33,835 nucleotides of DNA from Tepidimonas thermarum (GCF_007556705.1 NZ_VJOL01000031.1:1-33835), one strand, 5' to 3'. Positions 1 to 10,243 are shown, numbered from the stretch's first letter. Notes: generated by a model not told the origin, from the sequence alone. Numbers and translations: made by a program.

Positions 1-126
1 CGCAGCTTCGCTCCACGCTTCCTCCCCACAATCGGTCACCCTCTTGCAGTTGCGCTTCGCTTCGTTCGCTGTGATCAACTTACGGGAGGACTTTCACCTC
101 CAAGAGTGCGCCCGTGCCGGGCGCAC
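1..126. other. Uncharacterised window edge with two hairpins
   Basis: No convincing gene is visible here. Two inverted repeats are present. One is a 5-bp stem (85-89 with 97-101). The other is a perfect 9-bp stem with a 3-base loop (106-114 with 118-126). Upstream bases are rich in repeated CGCTTCG/TTCGCT words. The composition is less GC-rich than the neighbouring genes. It could be the end of a dispersed repeat or of an integrated element next to the tRNA cluster, but nothing here proves mobility. Confidence 0.35.
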
Positions 127-158
127 ACAAAAAACGGGCAAGTCTTGCGACTTGCCCG
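127..158 (-). terminator. Rho-independent terminator of the tRNA-Gly/Cys/Gly transcript
   Basis: A perfect 10-bp stem (135-144 with 149-158) with a 4-base loop is followed, in minus-strand reading, by six T residues (129-134). It lies 9 bases past the encoded CCA end of the last tRNA. This is the textbook layout for the end of the three-tRNA transcript. Confidence 0.88.
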
Positions 159-167
159 CTGCGTGTT

Positions 168-243
168 TGGAGCGGGAAACGAGTCTCGAACTCGCGACCT
201 CAACCTTGGCAAGGTTGCGCTCTACCAACTGAGCTATTCCCGC
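168..243 (-). tRNA. tRNA-Gly (GCC)
   Basis: A 76-base cloverleaf on the minus strand. The acceptor stem is GCGGGAA with TTCCCGC, the D arm contains AGCTCAGTTGGTAGAGC, and the anticodon stem CAACC/GGTTG closes a TTGCCAA loop giving anticodon GCC. The T arm contains GAGTTCGAGACTC, and the CCA tail is encoded. It is identical in all 76 bases to the copy at 423-498 and is the last of three tRNAs on this transcript. Confidence 0.97.
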
Positions 244-273
244 CTATGCGGCAAGTTGCCTTGCCGCGCTGAC

Positions 274-347
274 TGGAGGCGCGGGCCGGAGTCGAACCGA
301 CCTACTCGGATTTGCAATCCGGTGCATAACCGCTTTGCTACCGCGCC
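274..347 (-). tRNA. tRNA-Cys (GCA)
   Basis: A 74-base cloverleaf on the minus strand. The acceptor is GGCGCGG with CCGCGCC, the anticodon stem CCGGA/TCCGA closes a TTGCAAA loop giving anticodon GCA, and the T arm contains GGTTCGACTCC. The CCA is encoded. It lies between two identical tRNA-Gly genes, a common Burkholderiales arrangement. Confidence 0.96.
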
Positions 348-422
348 TTGTCTGGTTCCACCCGACAACCGCCGGCGAATGGTACCTAAGGCTTGCGCCC
401 TGGGTACCACCCCCTGGAATTC

Positions 423-498
423 TGGAGCGGGAAACGAGTCTCGAACTCGCGACCTCAACCTTGGCAAGGTTGCGCTCTACCAACTGAGCTATTCCCGC
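423..498 (-). tRNA. tRNA-Gly (GCC), first of the cluster
   Basis: Seventy-six bases, identical to the gene at 168-243, with anticodon GCC and encoded CCA. It is the promoter-proximal member of the Gly-Cys-Gly transcript. The two identical copies form a direct repeat 255 bases apart and could recombine, deleting one Gly copy and tRNA-Cys. Confidence 0.97.
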
Positions 499-546
499 AG
501 GGTTTCAGAGGTTTGCAACGTTTCCGTCGCATCGTCTGAAGCCATT

Positions 547-552
547 ATTTTA
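547..552 (-). promoter_or_regulatory. Possible -10 element for the tRNA cluster
   Basis: Minus-strand TAAAAT lies about 48 bases before the first tRNA, immediately after the T-run of the lon terminator. No good -35 hexamer is seen at 16-18 bases. This is weak support for an independent tRNA promoter overlapping the end of the lon transcript. Confidence 0.3.
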
Positions 553-556
553 CACC

Positions 557-593
557 AAAAAATGGCGGGCTTTCGCGAGGTGCTGCCCGCCAC
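557..593 (-). terminator. Terminator downstream of lon
   Basis: An 8-bp stem (564-571 with 586-593, TGGCGGGC/GCCCGCCA) with a 14-base loop is followed on the minus strand by six T residues. It begins 10 bases after the lon stop codon. Confidence 0.85.
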
Positions 594-602
594 CTGCAGC
601 CG

Positions 603-3023
<2,421 letters not shown>

Positions 3024-3045
3024 TGGGGTTTCCTTTCTCACACTC

Positions 3046-3074
3046 AGGTGGGGGCAGCGCCGCCGGACTTCAAG
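3046..3074 (-). promoter_or_regulatory. Sigma-32 (RpoH) heat-shock promoter for lon
   Basis: On the minus strand, CTTGAA (3069-3074) is followed after 14 bases by CCCCCACCT (3046-3054). This closely fits the sigma-32 consensus CTTGAA, N13-15, CCCCATnT. Transcription would start near 3040, leaving a short leader that holds the AAGGAAA ribosome-binding site. Lon is a classical heat-shock gene, so the match is biologically sensible. Confidence 0.72.
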
Positions 3075-3106
3075 CGCGCCGCCCCGGGTGGGCGGCCAGG
3101 CGCGCT
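3073..3106 (-). terminator. Hairpin at the end of clpX (terminator-like, no U-run)
   Basis: An 8-bp inverted repeat (3073-3080 AGCGCGCC with 3099-3106 GGCGCGCT), with additional GCCC/GGGC pairing inside, begins at the clpX stop codon. Its 3' arm overlaps the lon -35 element. There is no T tract, so it may attenuate read-through or stabilise the 3' end rather than terminate strongly. Confidence 0.4.
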
Positions 3107-4371
3107 CAGGCCTGCTTGGCCGCCTCGCGGTAGACGAGCAAGGGCGCTTTGCCCTCGGTGATGGTGCTCTCTTCCACGACCACGCGCTCGACATCGCGCA
3201 GGCTGGGCAGCTCGAACATGGTGTCCATCAGCGCCTGCTCCAGGATCGAGCGCAGTCCGCGCGCGCCGGTTTTGCGCTGCAACGCCTTGCGCGCGATCGC
3301 CCGCAGCGCGGCCGGACGCACTTCCAACTCGACCCCTTCCATGGCAAACAGTTCGGCAAACTGCTTGACCACCGCGTTTTTGGGCACGGTCAGAATGTCC
3401 ACCAGCGCGTCTTCGGTCAGCTCGGCCAGGGCCGTGACCACCGGCAAGCGCCCCACCAGCTCCGGAATCAGGCCATAGCGCACCAAGTCATCGGGTTCGA
3501 CCCGCGCAAACAACTCGGTCACAGGGCGCTCACGCTTGCTGCGCACCGCCGCGCCAAAGCCGATGCCCGACGCCTCGGTGCGTTGCTCGATGATTTTTTC
3601 CAGCCCGGCGAAGGCGCCGCCGCAAATGAACAGGATGTTGGTCGTGTCCACCTGCAGCATGTCCTGGTTGGGGTGCTTGCGCCCCCCCTGCGGCGGCACG
3701 CTCGCCACCGTGCCTTCGATGAGCTTGAGCAGCGCCTGCTGCACCCCTTCGCCGGATACGTCGCGCGTGATCGAGGGGTTTTCCGACTTGCGGGTGATCT
3801 TGTCGATCTCGTCGATGTAGACGATGCCGCGCTGCGCCTTTTGCACGTCGTAGTCGCAGGTTTGCAGCAGCTTGGCGATGATGTTTTCGACGTCCTCGCC
3901 GACGTAGCCGGCTTCGGTCAGCGTGGTGGCGTCGGCCATCACGAACGGCACGTCGAGCTTGCGCGCCAGCGTGGAGGCCAGCAGGGTTTTACCCGACCCG
4001 GTGGGCCCGATGAGCAGGATGTTGCTCTTGGCCAGCTCGACCCCGCTTTTGCGCACCGCCTCGTTGTGGCGCAGCCGCTTGTAGTGGTTGTAGACCGCCA
4101 CCGCCAGGGTTTTCTTGGCGGTTTCCTGGCCGATCACGTACTGGTCCAGGTGCTCCTTGAGCTGCGCCGGCGTGGGCAGCGCGTCCGCTTGGCTGCCGCC
4201 ACCGAGCTCGGATGCGGGCAGTTCATCGCGGATGATGTCGTTGCACAGGTCGATGCACTCGTCGCAGATGAACACCGAGGGGCCTGCGATGAGTTTTTTC
4301 ACCTCGTGCTGGCTCTTGCCGCAAAACGAGCAGTACAGGGTTTTGTCGCGGCTGCCTTTTTTGTCGGCCAT
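3106..4371 (-). CDS. clpX: ATP-dependent Clp protease ATP-binding subunit ClpX
   Basis: AAA+ unfoldase that feeds substrates to ClpP. It is 421 residues, typical length. The N-terminal zinc-binding domain has Cys14, Cys17, Cys36 and Cys39. The AAA+ core has Walker A GPTGSGKT (122-129), the GYVG pore loop (155-158), and Walker B IVYIDEID near 183-190. The IGF loop that docks on ClpP is at 270-272. Only 40 bases separate it from clpP upstream on the same strand, so the two are probably co-transcribed. The leader has no strong Shine-Dalgarno (a weak AGGCG). No unusual substitutions were seen. Confidence 0.98.
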   Translation of the reverse strand: MADKKGSRDKTLYCSFCGKSQHEVKKLIAGPSVFICDECIDLCNDIIRDELPASELGGGSQADALPTPAQLKEHLDQYVIGQETAKKTLAVAVYNHYKRLRHNEAVRKSGVELAKSNILLIGPTGSGKTLLASTLARKLDVPFVMADATTLTEAGYVGEDVENIIAKLLQTCDYDVQKAQRGIVYIDEIDKITRKSENPSITRDVSGEGVQQALLKLIEGTVASVPPQGGRKHPNQDMLQVDTTNILFICGGAFAGLEKIIEQRTEASGIGFGAAVRSKRERPVTELFARVEPDDLVRYGLIPELVGRLPVVTALAELTEDALVDILTVPKNAVVKQFAELFAMEGVELEVRPAALRAIARKALQRKTGARGLRSILEQALMDTMFELPSLRDVERVVVEESTITEGKAPLLVYREAAKQA

Positions 4372-4411
4372 GGGGTGTTGCGCCTAGGGTATCAGAACGT
4401 AGGGGCGCCGA

Positions 4412-5020
4412 TCAGGCGCGCTTGTCGATGACTTTGTCCACCAGCCCGTACTCGGCCGCCTCGGCCGCGGACATGAAGTAGTCGCGCTCGGTGTCGCGCT
4501 CGATCTTCTCCAGCGGCTGGCCGGTGCGCTCGCTCAGAATGCGGTTGAGGTCGGCACGCAGACGCAGGATCTCGCGCGCATGGATTTCGATGTCGGTGGC
4601 CTGCCCCTGCGCGCCACCCAGCGGCTGGTGGATCATGACGCGCGAATTGGGCAGGGCAAAGCGCTTGCCCTTGGCGCCTGCGGCCAGCAGGAACGCGCCC
4701 ATGCTGGCGGCCATGCCCACGCACAGGGTGGAGACGTCGGGCTTGATGAAGTTCATCGTGTCGAAGATCGCCATGCCGGCGCTGACCGAGCCGCCCGGCG
4801 AGTTGATGTAGAACGAGATGTCCTTGTCGGGGTTCTCGCTCTCCAAAAACAACAACTGCGCGACCACGAGGTTGGCCGACTGGTCCGTGACCGGGCCGAC
4901 CAGGAACACGACCCGCTCCTTGAGCAGGCGCGAGTAGATGTCGTAGGCCCGCTCGCCCCGTCCCGATTGTTCGATGACCATGGGGATCAGGCCGAGGTTT
5001 TGTGCGTCCAGTGCGCTCAT
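4412..5020 (-). CDS. clpP: ATP-dependent Clp protease proteolytic subunit ClpP
   Basis: Serine peptidase that forms the tetradecameric barrel with ClpX or ClpA. It is 202 residues. The catalytic triad is Ser106 in GMAASMG, His131 in MIHQPLGG and, by alignment spacing, Asp180 in ERDYF. Members of the family lose a short N-terminal propeptide, here probably the first dozen residues before about MVIEQ. A GGAG lies about 10 bases before the ATG. A TACAGT -10-like hexamer (5061-5066) lies just upstream, after the tig terminator, so clpP may start its own transcript as well as receive read-through from tig. Confidence 0.98.
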   Translation of the reverse strand: MSALDAQNLGLIPMVIEQSGRGERAYDIYSRLLKERVVFLVGPVTDQSANLVVAQLLFLESENPDKDISFYINSPGGSVSAGMAIFDTMNFIKPDVSTLCVGMAASMGAFLLAAGAKGKRFALPNSRVMIHQPLGGAQGQATDIEIHAREILRLRADLNRILSERTGQPLEKIERDTERDYFMSAAEAAEYGLVDKVIDKRA

Positions 5021-5097
5021 GCGTCGTCAGCTCCGAAATCGTTGGTGTGATGCAAAGCTTACTGTAACCGTTTGGCGGCGGTTGCGACGGCGCCCCA

Positions 5098-5125
5098 GCA
5101 AAAAGGGCGGACCGCGTCCGCCCTT
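5098..5125 (-). terminator. Terminator between tig and clpP
   Basis: A perfect 10-bp stem (5103-5112 with 5116-5125, AAGGGCGGAC/GTCCGCCCTT) with a 3-base loop is followed by a T-rich run on the minus strand. It lies 50 bases past the tig stop and ends about 77 bases before the clpP start. It should uncouple tig from clpP at least partly. Confidence 0.85.
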
Positions 5126-5174
5126 CGCTCGCGTGGGGCTGCGCGGTCGTCTGCAGCGACCGCGCACGCCGCCA

Positions 5175-6485
5175 TCAGCCCTGGCCCATCAGCTCGGCAA
5201 ACGCGATGGTCTTGGGCGTGACCTTGGCCTTGCCAAAGATGAAGTCGGCCACGTTGTTTTCGAGCACGATGGCCTCGATCTCCGACAGGCGCTCGGGGTT
5301 GGACTTGTACCAGCGCACGACTTCCTCCGGGTATTCGTAGGAGGCCGCCAGCTCGCGCAGATGGGCGTCGATCTGCTCCTCGGTGGCGCGCAGATCGTTG
5401 GCCTTGATCAGCTCGGCCACGACCAGGCCCAGGCGTACGCGGCGCTCGGCCTGCGCCTGGAACAGCTCGCGCGGAATCGGCGCCTTGTCCGCGTCCTTGA
5501 TGCCGCGCTGCTTGAGGTCCTGACGCGCGCCCTCGACAAGGCGGTCGATCTCGGCCTCGATGGCCGCCTTGGGAAGGTCGAGCTCGGCGACCGACGCCAG
5601 CGCCTCCAGGGCCGCGGTTTTGTTGCGCGCCTGCAGGCGGAACTTGACCTCGCGCTCCAAGTTGCGGCGGATGTCCTCGCGCAGGGCCTCGAGCGTGCCG
5701 GCTTCGATGCCCAGCGACTTGACGAACGCCTCATCGACCTCGGGCAGGTGCTGCTGCTCGATCTTCTTGAGCGTGACCAGGAAATCCGCCGTCTTGCCGG
5801 CGACTTCCTTGCCGTGGTAATCCTCGGGGAAGGCCAGCGGGAAGGTCTTGGACTCGCCCACCTTCATGCCCAGCACGGCGTCTTCGAACTCCTTGAGCAT
5901 CTGGCCATCGCCCAGCACGAAGCTGAAGTCGTCGGCCTTGCCGCCCTGGAACGGCTCGCCGTCGATCTTGCCTTCGAAGTCGATGGTGACGCGGTCGCCG
6001 TTTTGGGCGGCTTCCCCCTCGGCACGCGGCGTGAACGTGCGGCGCTGCTTGCGCAGGATCTCGATGGTGCGCTCGATGGCGGCCTCGTCCACCTCGGCGT
6101 GGAGCTTGTCCAGTTCGACCGCCGACAGGTCACCGATCTTGACCTCCGGGAACACCTCGAACACCGCCTCGAAGGCCACCACGCCCTCGGGGGCGCCGTC
6201 CTTCTCGGTGATGCGCGGCTGCCCGGCCACGCGCAACTGGGCCTCGGCCACCGCGGCGTTGAAGGCCTGACCGACCTGGTCGTTCATGACCTCGTACTGC
6301 ACCGAGTAGCCGTAGCGCTGCGCGACGACCGACAGCGGCACCTTGCCCGGCCGGAAGCCGTCGAGCTTGACCTGGCGCTGCAGACGCTTGAGGCGCGCAT
6401 CGACCTCTTTCTGGATCGCCTCGAGCGGCAACTCGAGCGTGATCTTGCGCTCGAGCTTGTCCAGGGTTTCGACATTGACTGCCAT
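5175..6485 (-). CDS. tig: Trigger factor (ribosome-associated chaperone and prolyl isomerase)
   Basis: Binds ribosomal protein L23 at the peptide exit tunnel, shields nascent chains and has peptidyl-prolyl isomerase activity. It is 436 residues, normal length. The N-terminal ribosome-binding domain carries the signature GFRPGKVP at 43-50. The FKBP-type middle domain spans about 160-245, and the rest is the helical C-terminal chaperone domain. The ATG at 6485 is preceded by AGGAG at 8 bases. tig heads the tig-clpP-clpX-lon block, a conserved order that links nascent-chain folding with degradation. A TACAAT promoter lies about 135 bases upstream. Confidence 0.98.
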   Translation of the reverse strand: MAVNVETLDKLERKITLELPLEAIQKEVDARLKRLQRQVKLDGFRPGKVPLSVVAQRYGYSVQYEVMNDQVGQAFNAAVAEAQLRVAGQPRITEKDGAPEGVVAFEAVFEVFPEVKIGDLSAVELDKLHAEVDEAAIERTIEILRKQRRTFTPRAEGEAAQNGDRVTIDFEGKIDGEPFQGGKADDFSFVLGDGQMLKEFEDAVLGMKVGESKTFPLAFPEDYHGKEVAGKTADFLVTLKKIEQQHLPEVDEAFVKSLGIEAGTLEALREDIRRNLEREVKFRLQARNKTAALEALASVAELDLPKAAIEAEIDRLVEGARQDLKQRGIKDADKAPIPRELFQAQAERRVRLGLVVAELIKANDLRATEEQIDAHLRELAASYEYPEEVVRWYKSNPERLSEIEAIVLENNVADFIFGKAKVTPKTIAFAELMGQG

Positions 6486-6620
6486 GAAATGCTCCTGAGT
6501 ATCGTAGACGGACCTGCCCGCAGGACAAATCCAGGAATGTTCGGCTCCGGCTGGCCGCGACCGACGGCGCCACCGCGCTGGTATGGCCCACCCAGCCGCG
6601 CCAGGCGGGGCAAACCTTGG

Positions 6621-6648
6621 ATTGTAACCAAGCCCTACCGCCGCCCAA
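6621..6648 (-). promoter_or_regulatory. Sigma-70 promoter for tig
   Basis: Minus-strand TACAAT (6621-6626) is preceded after 16 bases by TTGGGC (6643-6648), a weak -35. The transcript would have a leader of about 130 bases before tig. In the rest of 6486-6695 I see no gene or riboswitch, only this promoter and GC-rich leader. Confidence 0.5.
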
Positions 6649-6695
6649 ACGGCCGTGGCGCCCTGTCTTTGGCAGGCGCGAAGGCGCGTTGGCGG

Positions 6696-7955
6696 CTACC
6701 GCCCGGCGCCAGCCGCCAACGCCTGCCAGCCCCACCACGTCAACAGGCTCAGCACGGTGGCTGGCACACCAATGGCGGCGTGGCGGCGCCAGTCGATGAC
6801 GATGCCGTCGCGCGCCGCCTGGTCGGCCACGATCAGGTTGGCGATCGACCCCACGAGCAGCAGGTTGCCGGCGTAGGTGCTCACCAGCGCCAGCGTCACC
6901 GCCTGGGTGTGGTCGCTCAGGTGCGGCAGGAGCAGCATCACCGCCGGCACGTTGGAGACGAGGTTGGACAGCGTCACCCCCGCCACGGCCAGCACCAGCG
7001 GATCGGCCAACGTCACGCCCTGCTGCGCCAGCGCCGCGACGGCCTGCGCGGCCAAACCCGTTGCCTCAAAGCCGTGGTTGACGATGAACAGGCCGACGAA
7101 GAGCAGGATCAAGGGCCAGTCGACCAAGCCCATGACCTGCGACGAGTGCAGCCGCCGGCTCAGCAGCAGGACGCCCGCGGCCACGAGCGCGGCGACCTCG
7201 CGCGGCCAATCGGTCAACAAAAACACCGCCAGCAGCCCACCGGCGGCAAGCAGCCCTTTGGTGGACTGCCAGGCGTCGAACGCCGGGGCATCCAGGTCGC
7301 TCAGGTGCGGGGGTGCCGCTGACGATCCCGTGCACCCGCGCACCTGCCACGCCATCCAGGCCCACAGCGCCGCCAGCGCCAGCACCACCGGTGGCAGCGC
7401 CGCCTGCAGATACGCGCCAAATGGCACCCCCATGACCGAGCCCACCAGCATGTTTTGCGGATTGCCGATCAGCGTGGCCGCCGAGCCGATGTTGGCGGCG
7501 CACGCCAGCGCAACCAGCCACGGCACCGGGTCCCAGCCGCGCTGGCGCACGATGCGCGCGACCACCGGCGTGGCCGCCAGGCACACCACGTCGTTGGAAA
7601 AGACCGCCGACAGCAGCGCAACCACCCCCAGCAACGCCCCCATGAGGACCGTGGCGGGCAGCGGCCAGCCGCCCACGGCGCGCGTGACGGCGGTGTAAAA
7701 ACCGCCCAGACGCATCTGCGCCGACACCAGCATGAAGGCAAACAACAGCACGATGGTGGGCAAATCGATGGCCGCGGCGGCCTGCGCCACGGACCAGCCG
7801 TTGACCGCGATCATGGCAATCGCCCCGAGCACCGCCACCCCCGTGCGGTCCAGCCGCAAGCGCGGCAGCCCACCCAAAAACATGCCCAGGTAGACGACGG
7901 CAAAGACGATCACCGTACCAAGACGGTGCCATTCGAGGGCGCTCCAGTCCATCAT
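6696..7955 (-). CDS. SLC13/ArsB-type inner-membrane anion permease
   Basis: A 419-residue polytopic membrane protein of the ion-transporter superfamily (CitMHS/SLC13/ArsB-like), with about eleven hydrophobic segments. The family's inverted repeat is visible. In the first half, SNDVV (120-124) is followed by NIGSAATLIGNPQN (155-168). In the second half, SNVPAV (334-339) is followed by YAGNLLLVGSIANLIV (361-376). A hydrophilic loop at about 206-230 joins the halves. The substrate cannot be read from the sequence: arsenite, dicarboxylate, sulfate or Na+/H+ exchange are all possible, and there are no arsenic genes nearby. The adjacent ATG codons at 7955 and 7952 are both possible starts and neither has a clear Shine-Dalgarno. 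It lies just downstream of tRNA-Leu on the same strand and may be read from that promoter. Confidence 0.85.
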   Translation of the reverse strand: MMDWSALEWHRLGTVIVFAVVYLGMFLGGLPRLRLDRTGVAVLGAIAMIAVNGWSVAQAAAAIDLPTIVLLFAFMLVSAQMRLGGFYTAVTRAVGGWPLPATVLMGALLGVVALLSAVFSNDVVCLAATPVVARIVRQRGWDPVPWLVALACAANIGSAATLIGNPQNMLVGSVMGVPFGAYLQAALPPVVLALAALWAWMAWQVRGCTGSSAAPPHLSDLDAPAFDAWQSTKGLLAAGGLLAVFLLTDWPREVAALVAAGVLLLSRRLHSSQVMGLVDWPLILLFVGLFIVNHGFEATGLAAQAVAALAQQGVTLADPLVLAVAGVTLSNLVSNVPAVMLLLPHLSDHTQAVTLALVSTYAGNLLLVGSIANLIVADQAARDGIVIDWRRHAAIGVPATVLSLLTWWGWQALAAGAGR

Positions 7956-7993
7956 GGGGCAGTGGTCAAGCGGACCGGATCGGGCGACCCGGC

Positions 7994-8080
7994 TGGTGCG
8001 CGGGGGGGGACTCGAACCCCCACGCCATCGCTGGCGTCAGGACCTAAACCTGGTGCGTCTACCAATTTCGCCACCCGCGC
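7994..8080 (-). tRNA. tRNA-Leu (UAG)
   Basis: An 87-base class II tRNA on the minus strand. The acceptor is GCGCGGG with CCCGCGC, the D arm contains AAATTGGTAGA, and the anticodon loop TTTAGGT gives UAG. The long variable arm is a perfect stem around GCGA, the T arm is GGGGGTTCGAGTCCCCC, and CCA is encoded. The closing base pair of the anticodon stem (27-43) is C opposite A. The A instead extends the variable-arm stem to 6 bp. Confidence 0.96.
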
Positions 8081-8115
8081 GCCGGCGTGGGCGACGCCCA
8101 CACGGCAAGGGCGCG

Positions 8116-8121
8116 ATTGTA
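8116..8121 (-). promoter_or_regulatory. -10 element for tRNA-Leu
   Basis: Minus-strand CTACAATCG with TACAAT at 8116-8121 lies about 35 bases before the mature tRNA, just past the stop codon of the GGDEF gene. No clear -35 is seen. A 6-bp hairpin with a 3-base loop (8087-8101) lies in the leader. Confidence 0.5.
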
Positions 8122-8133
8122 GCGGCAAGCACG

Positions 8134-9174
8134 TCAAAACAGCTCGATGTCGCCGTCGGAGCCGCGTTGCGGCGTCGGCTCGCCAAGCTGAACGTGGGTC
8201 TCGTAGCAGCGCACCGTGTTGCGCCCCTCGGCCTTGGCCAGGTACACCGCGCGGTCGGCGCGCTCGAAGGCGTCGGAGGGCGTGTCGTGCTCGCGCACCG
8301 CGGTGTAGCCAACGCTGACCGTGATACGCCCGACCTGCGGAAACGGGTACTGCTCGACATTGCGCCGCAGCCGCTCGAAGACGCCGGCCGCCGCCGCGCT
8401 GTCGGCGGCGCGCACCAGCACCACGAACTCCTCGCCGCCGAAGCGGTAGAGGCGATCGTCGTGCCGGAACGTGCTGCGCAGGATGCGCGCCATCAGCAGC
8501 AGCACCTCGTCGCCGATGAGGTGGCCAAAGCGGTCGTTGACGGACTTGAAGTGGTCGACATCGACCACGCCCAGCCAGTGCTGCGCCGCCTCCTGTCCTT
8601 GGCGCTGGCCACCATCGGCATCCGGCAGCACCGGCGTGCGCCGCGTGATTTTGTAGAAGGTATCGTCGAACGACTTGCGGTTGAGCAAGCCGGTCAGCGT
8701 GTCGCGCTCGCTCGATTCGAGCAGGTTGATGAAGTTCTCGAAAATGCGCGCCACGCCCTCGACCACGCGCACCGCGTGCACATCGGGTGCGCGCTCGAGC
8801 ACCGCTTCGATGAGCAGCCGCCGGTCGGACTCCGTGATCAGCGGCACGAGCACCCGGTGCATGGCACCGTCGGCCACCACGCGCGTCTGGCGCGCCAGCC
8901 ATGCCTGCACCCGCACCGGATCGTCATCAACGCGCGGCAAATCGCTCAGCGACACCCACGGCGGCGACGATTGCGGCACCGTCATGCCCCGCTCGAGCCG
9001 CGCGCGTGTGAGCAGCCGCTCACCAGCGTCCTCCGGCACGGCTTCCCAGAGCACGACGCAGCGGGCGTCCAGCAGCGGCAGCAGCACCTCCACCAGGGTG
9101 GCGTCCATGCTGTCGCGATCGCGCCCGCGCGTCAAACGCGCGAGTTGCTCCAAGTGCTCCAGGACCTGACCCAT
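8134..9174 (-). CDS. GGDEF-domain diguanylate cyclase with a GAF-like N-terminal region
   Basis: Likely makes cyclic di-GMP from two GTP. It has 346 residues from the ATG at 9174. Residues 1-150 form a soluble sensor-like region without membrane segments, possibly GAF-like. The GGDEF domain starts at about 157 (ERDTLTGLLNRKSF). It has the metal/substrate segment VDVDHFKSVND (204-214) and the active-site GGEEF (246-250). An RHDD inhibitory site (237-240) lies exactly five residues before GGEEF, so product feedback inhibition is expected. An insertion of roughly 20 residues (about 178-199) separates the first helix from the second strand. An alternative GTG start at 9234, preceded by AGGAAA, would add 20 residues; I chose the ATG because the extension looks low in information. 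No EAL domain is present. Confidence 0.9.
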   Translation of the reverse strand: MGQVLEHLEQLARLTRGRDRDSMDATLVEVLLPLLDARCVVLWEAVPEDAGERLLTRARLERGMTVPQSSPPWVSLSDLPRVDDDPVRVQAWLARQTRVVADGAMHRVLVPLITESDRRLLIEAVLERAPDVHAVRVVEGVARIFENFINLLESSERDTLTGLLNRKSFDDTFYKITRRTPVLPDADGGQRQGQEAAQHWLGVVDVDHFKSVNDRFGHLIGDEVLLLMARILRSTFRHDDRLYRFGGEEFVVLVRAADSAAAAGVFERLRRNVEQYPFPQVGRITVSVGYTAVREHDTPSDAFERADRAVYLAKAEGRNTVRCYETHVQLGEPTPQRGSDGDIELF

Positions 9175-9322
9175 GGACTCCCGATCGTGTTGTTGGTGTT
9201 GTAGCGGGCGGTGCGCGGCGTGGGGTGCCAGCACGCTTTCCTATGGCCATGCATCATAGCGCAGGGCCCCGCGCCACGGACTGGGATAAACCAGCACCGC
9301 CGCCGCAGGCGCGGGGCTGTGG

Positions 9323-9328
9323 CAACAT
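9323..9328 (+). promoter_or_regulatory. -10-like hexamer for a leaderless hpnC transcript
   Basis: GGCAACATC places CAACAT six bases before the hpnC ATG. No Shine-Dalgarno is present. The -35 region is GC-rich and not recognisable. Confidence 0.3.
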
Positions 9329-9334
9329 CGCACC

Positions 9335-10243
9335 ATGTCGCTGGCCCGCCGCGTCGATCACTACGAAAACTTTCCCGTCGCCTCGATCGTGTGTCCCGGG
9401 CGGTGGCGCCCGGCTGTCGTGGCGCTGTACCACTTTGCGCGCACCGCGGACGACCTGGCCGACGAGGGTGACACGGCTGCCGAGGCGCGGCTGGCGGCGC
9501 TGGCCGCCCTGCGCCACGCGGTGCAGGATCTGTGGCACGCGCGCGGCGAGCCCGACACCGTGCCCGCGGCCTGGCGGCCCATGCTCGCGGCCTTGGACGC
9601 CGCGCGGCGTGCGCACGACCTGCCGCTATCCCCCTTGGAGGCCCTGCTGGACGCTTTTGAGCAGGATGTGCGCTGGAGCGCCGCGGGCCGGCGCTACCGC
9701 GACGAAGCCGAGCTGCTGGACTACTGCGCGCGCTCGGCCAACCCGATCGGCCGTTTGCTGCTGCACTTGGCCGGTGTGCGCGACGCGCAAGCCCTGCGGG
9801 AAAGTGACGCCATCTGCACGGCGCTGCAACTGATCAACTTGTGGCAAGACCTCGGGCAGGATCTGGCCCGCGGGCGCTGCTACGTAACCGATGCGGCACG
9901 CCGTCGGCATGGCTTGGCGCTCGAGGCCGACCTGCGCACGGTCCCGGAGTCGGCGCTGGCGCCGCTGGTGCTCGAAGGCTGCCAGCTCGCCCGCCAGCAC
10001 CTGCAACAAGGCTGGGCCTTGCCGGGCCGCCTGGGCGCGCGCCTGGGCTGGGAGCTGCGGCTGACCCTGCAGGGCGGGCTGCGCGTGCTCGAGCGCATCG
10101 AGGCGCTGCACGGCCACACCCGCACGCACCGCCCCCGCCTGGGCGGGCGCGACGCCCTCGTGATCCTGGGGCGGGCGCTGCGCCACCGCGCGGCGCGCGT
10201 GCCCGCCACCACGCCGATGCGCGCCACCAAGGTGCCCCAATGA
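9335..10243 (+). CDS. hpnC: Hydroxysqualene synthase HpnC
   Basis: In the HpnCDE route, HpnC converts presqualene diphosphate to hydroxysqualene. It is 302 residues, a trans-isoprenyl diphosphate synthase of the squalene/phytoene synthase family. The first Asp-rich motif is DDLADE (39-44). The second is in LWQDLGQDLARGRCYV, where QDLGQD replaces the usual DxxED. The NYENFP-like start (HYENFPVAS at 9-17) is typical of HpnC rather than HpnD. Its stop overlaps the hpnD start as ATGA. There is no Shine-Dalgarno before the ATG at 9335. Assignment to HpnC rather than phytoene synthase rests on gene order with hpnD and hpnE. Confidence 0.9.
   Translation: MSLARRVDHYENFPVASIVCPGRWRPAVVALYHFARTADDLADEGDTAAEARLAALAALRHAVQDLWHARGEPDTVPAAWRPMLAALDAARRAHDLPLSPLEALLDAFEQDVRWSAAGRRYRDEAELLDYCARSANPIGRLLLHLAGVRDAQALRESDAICTALQLINLWQDLGQDLARGRCYVTDAARRRHGLALEADLRTVPESALAPLVLEGCQLARQHLQQGWALPGRLGARLGWELRLTLQGGLRVLERIEALHGHTRTHRPRLGGRDALVILGRALRHRAARVPATTPMRATKVPQ

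Noticed and set aside
168-498. CRISPR-like repeat because of identical 76-base blocks
   Set aside because: The repeated block is a complete tRNA-Gly gene with encoded CCA, present twice only.
3024-3194. N-terminal extension of Lon by 57 residues
   Set aside because: It overlaps clpX and the sigma-32 promoter and has no Lon homology. The ATG at 3023 has a good ribosome-binding site.
4974-7322. A 782-residue plus-strand frame across tig and the permease
   Set aside because: It covers two well-supported minus-strand genes and their terminator and promoter. The composition is typical of antisense frames.
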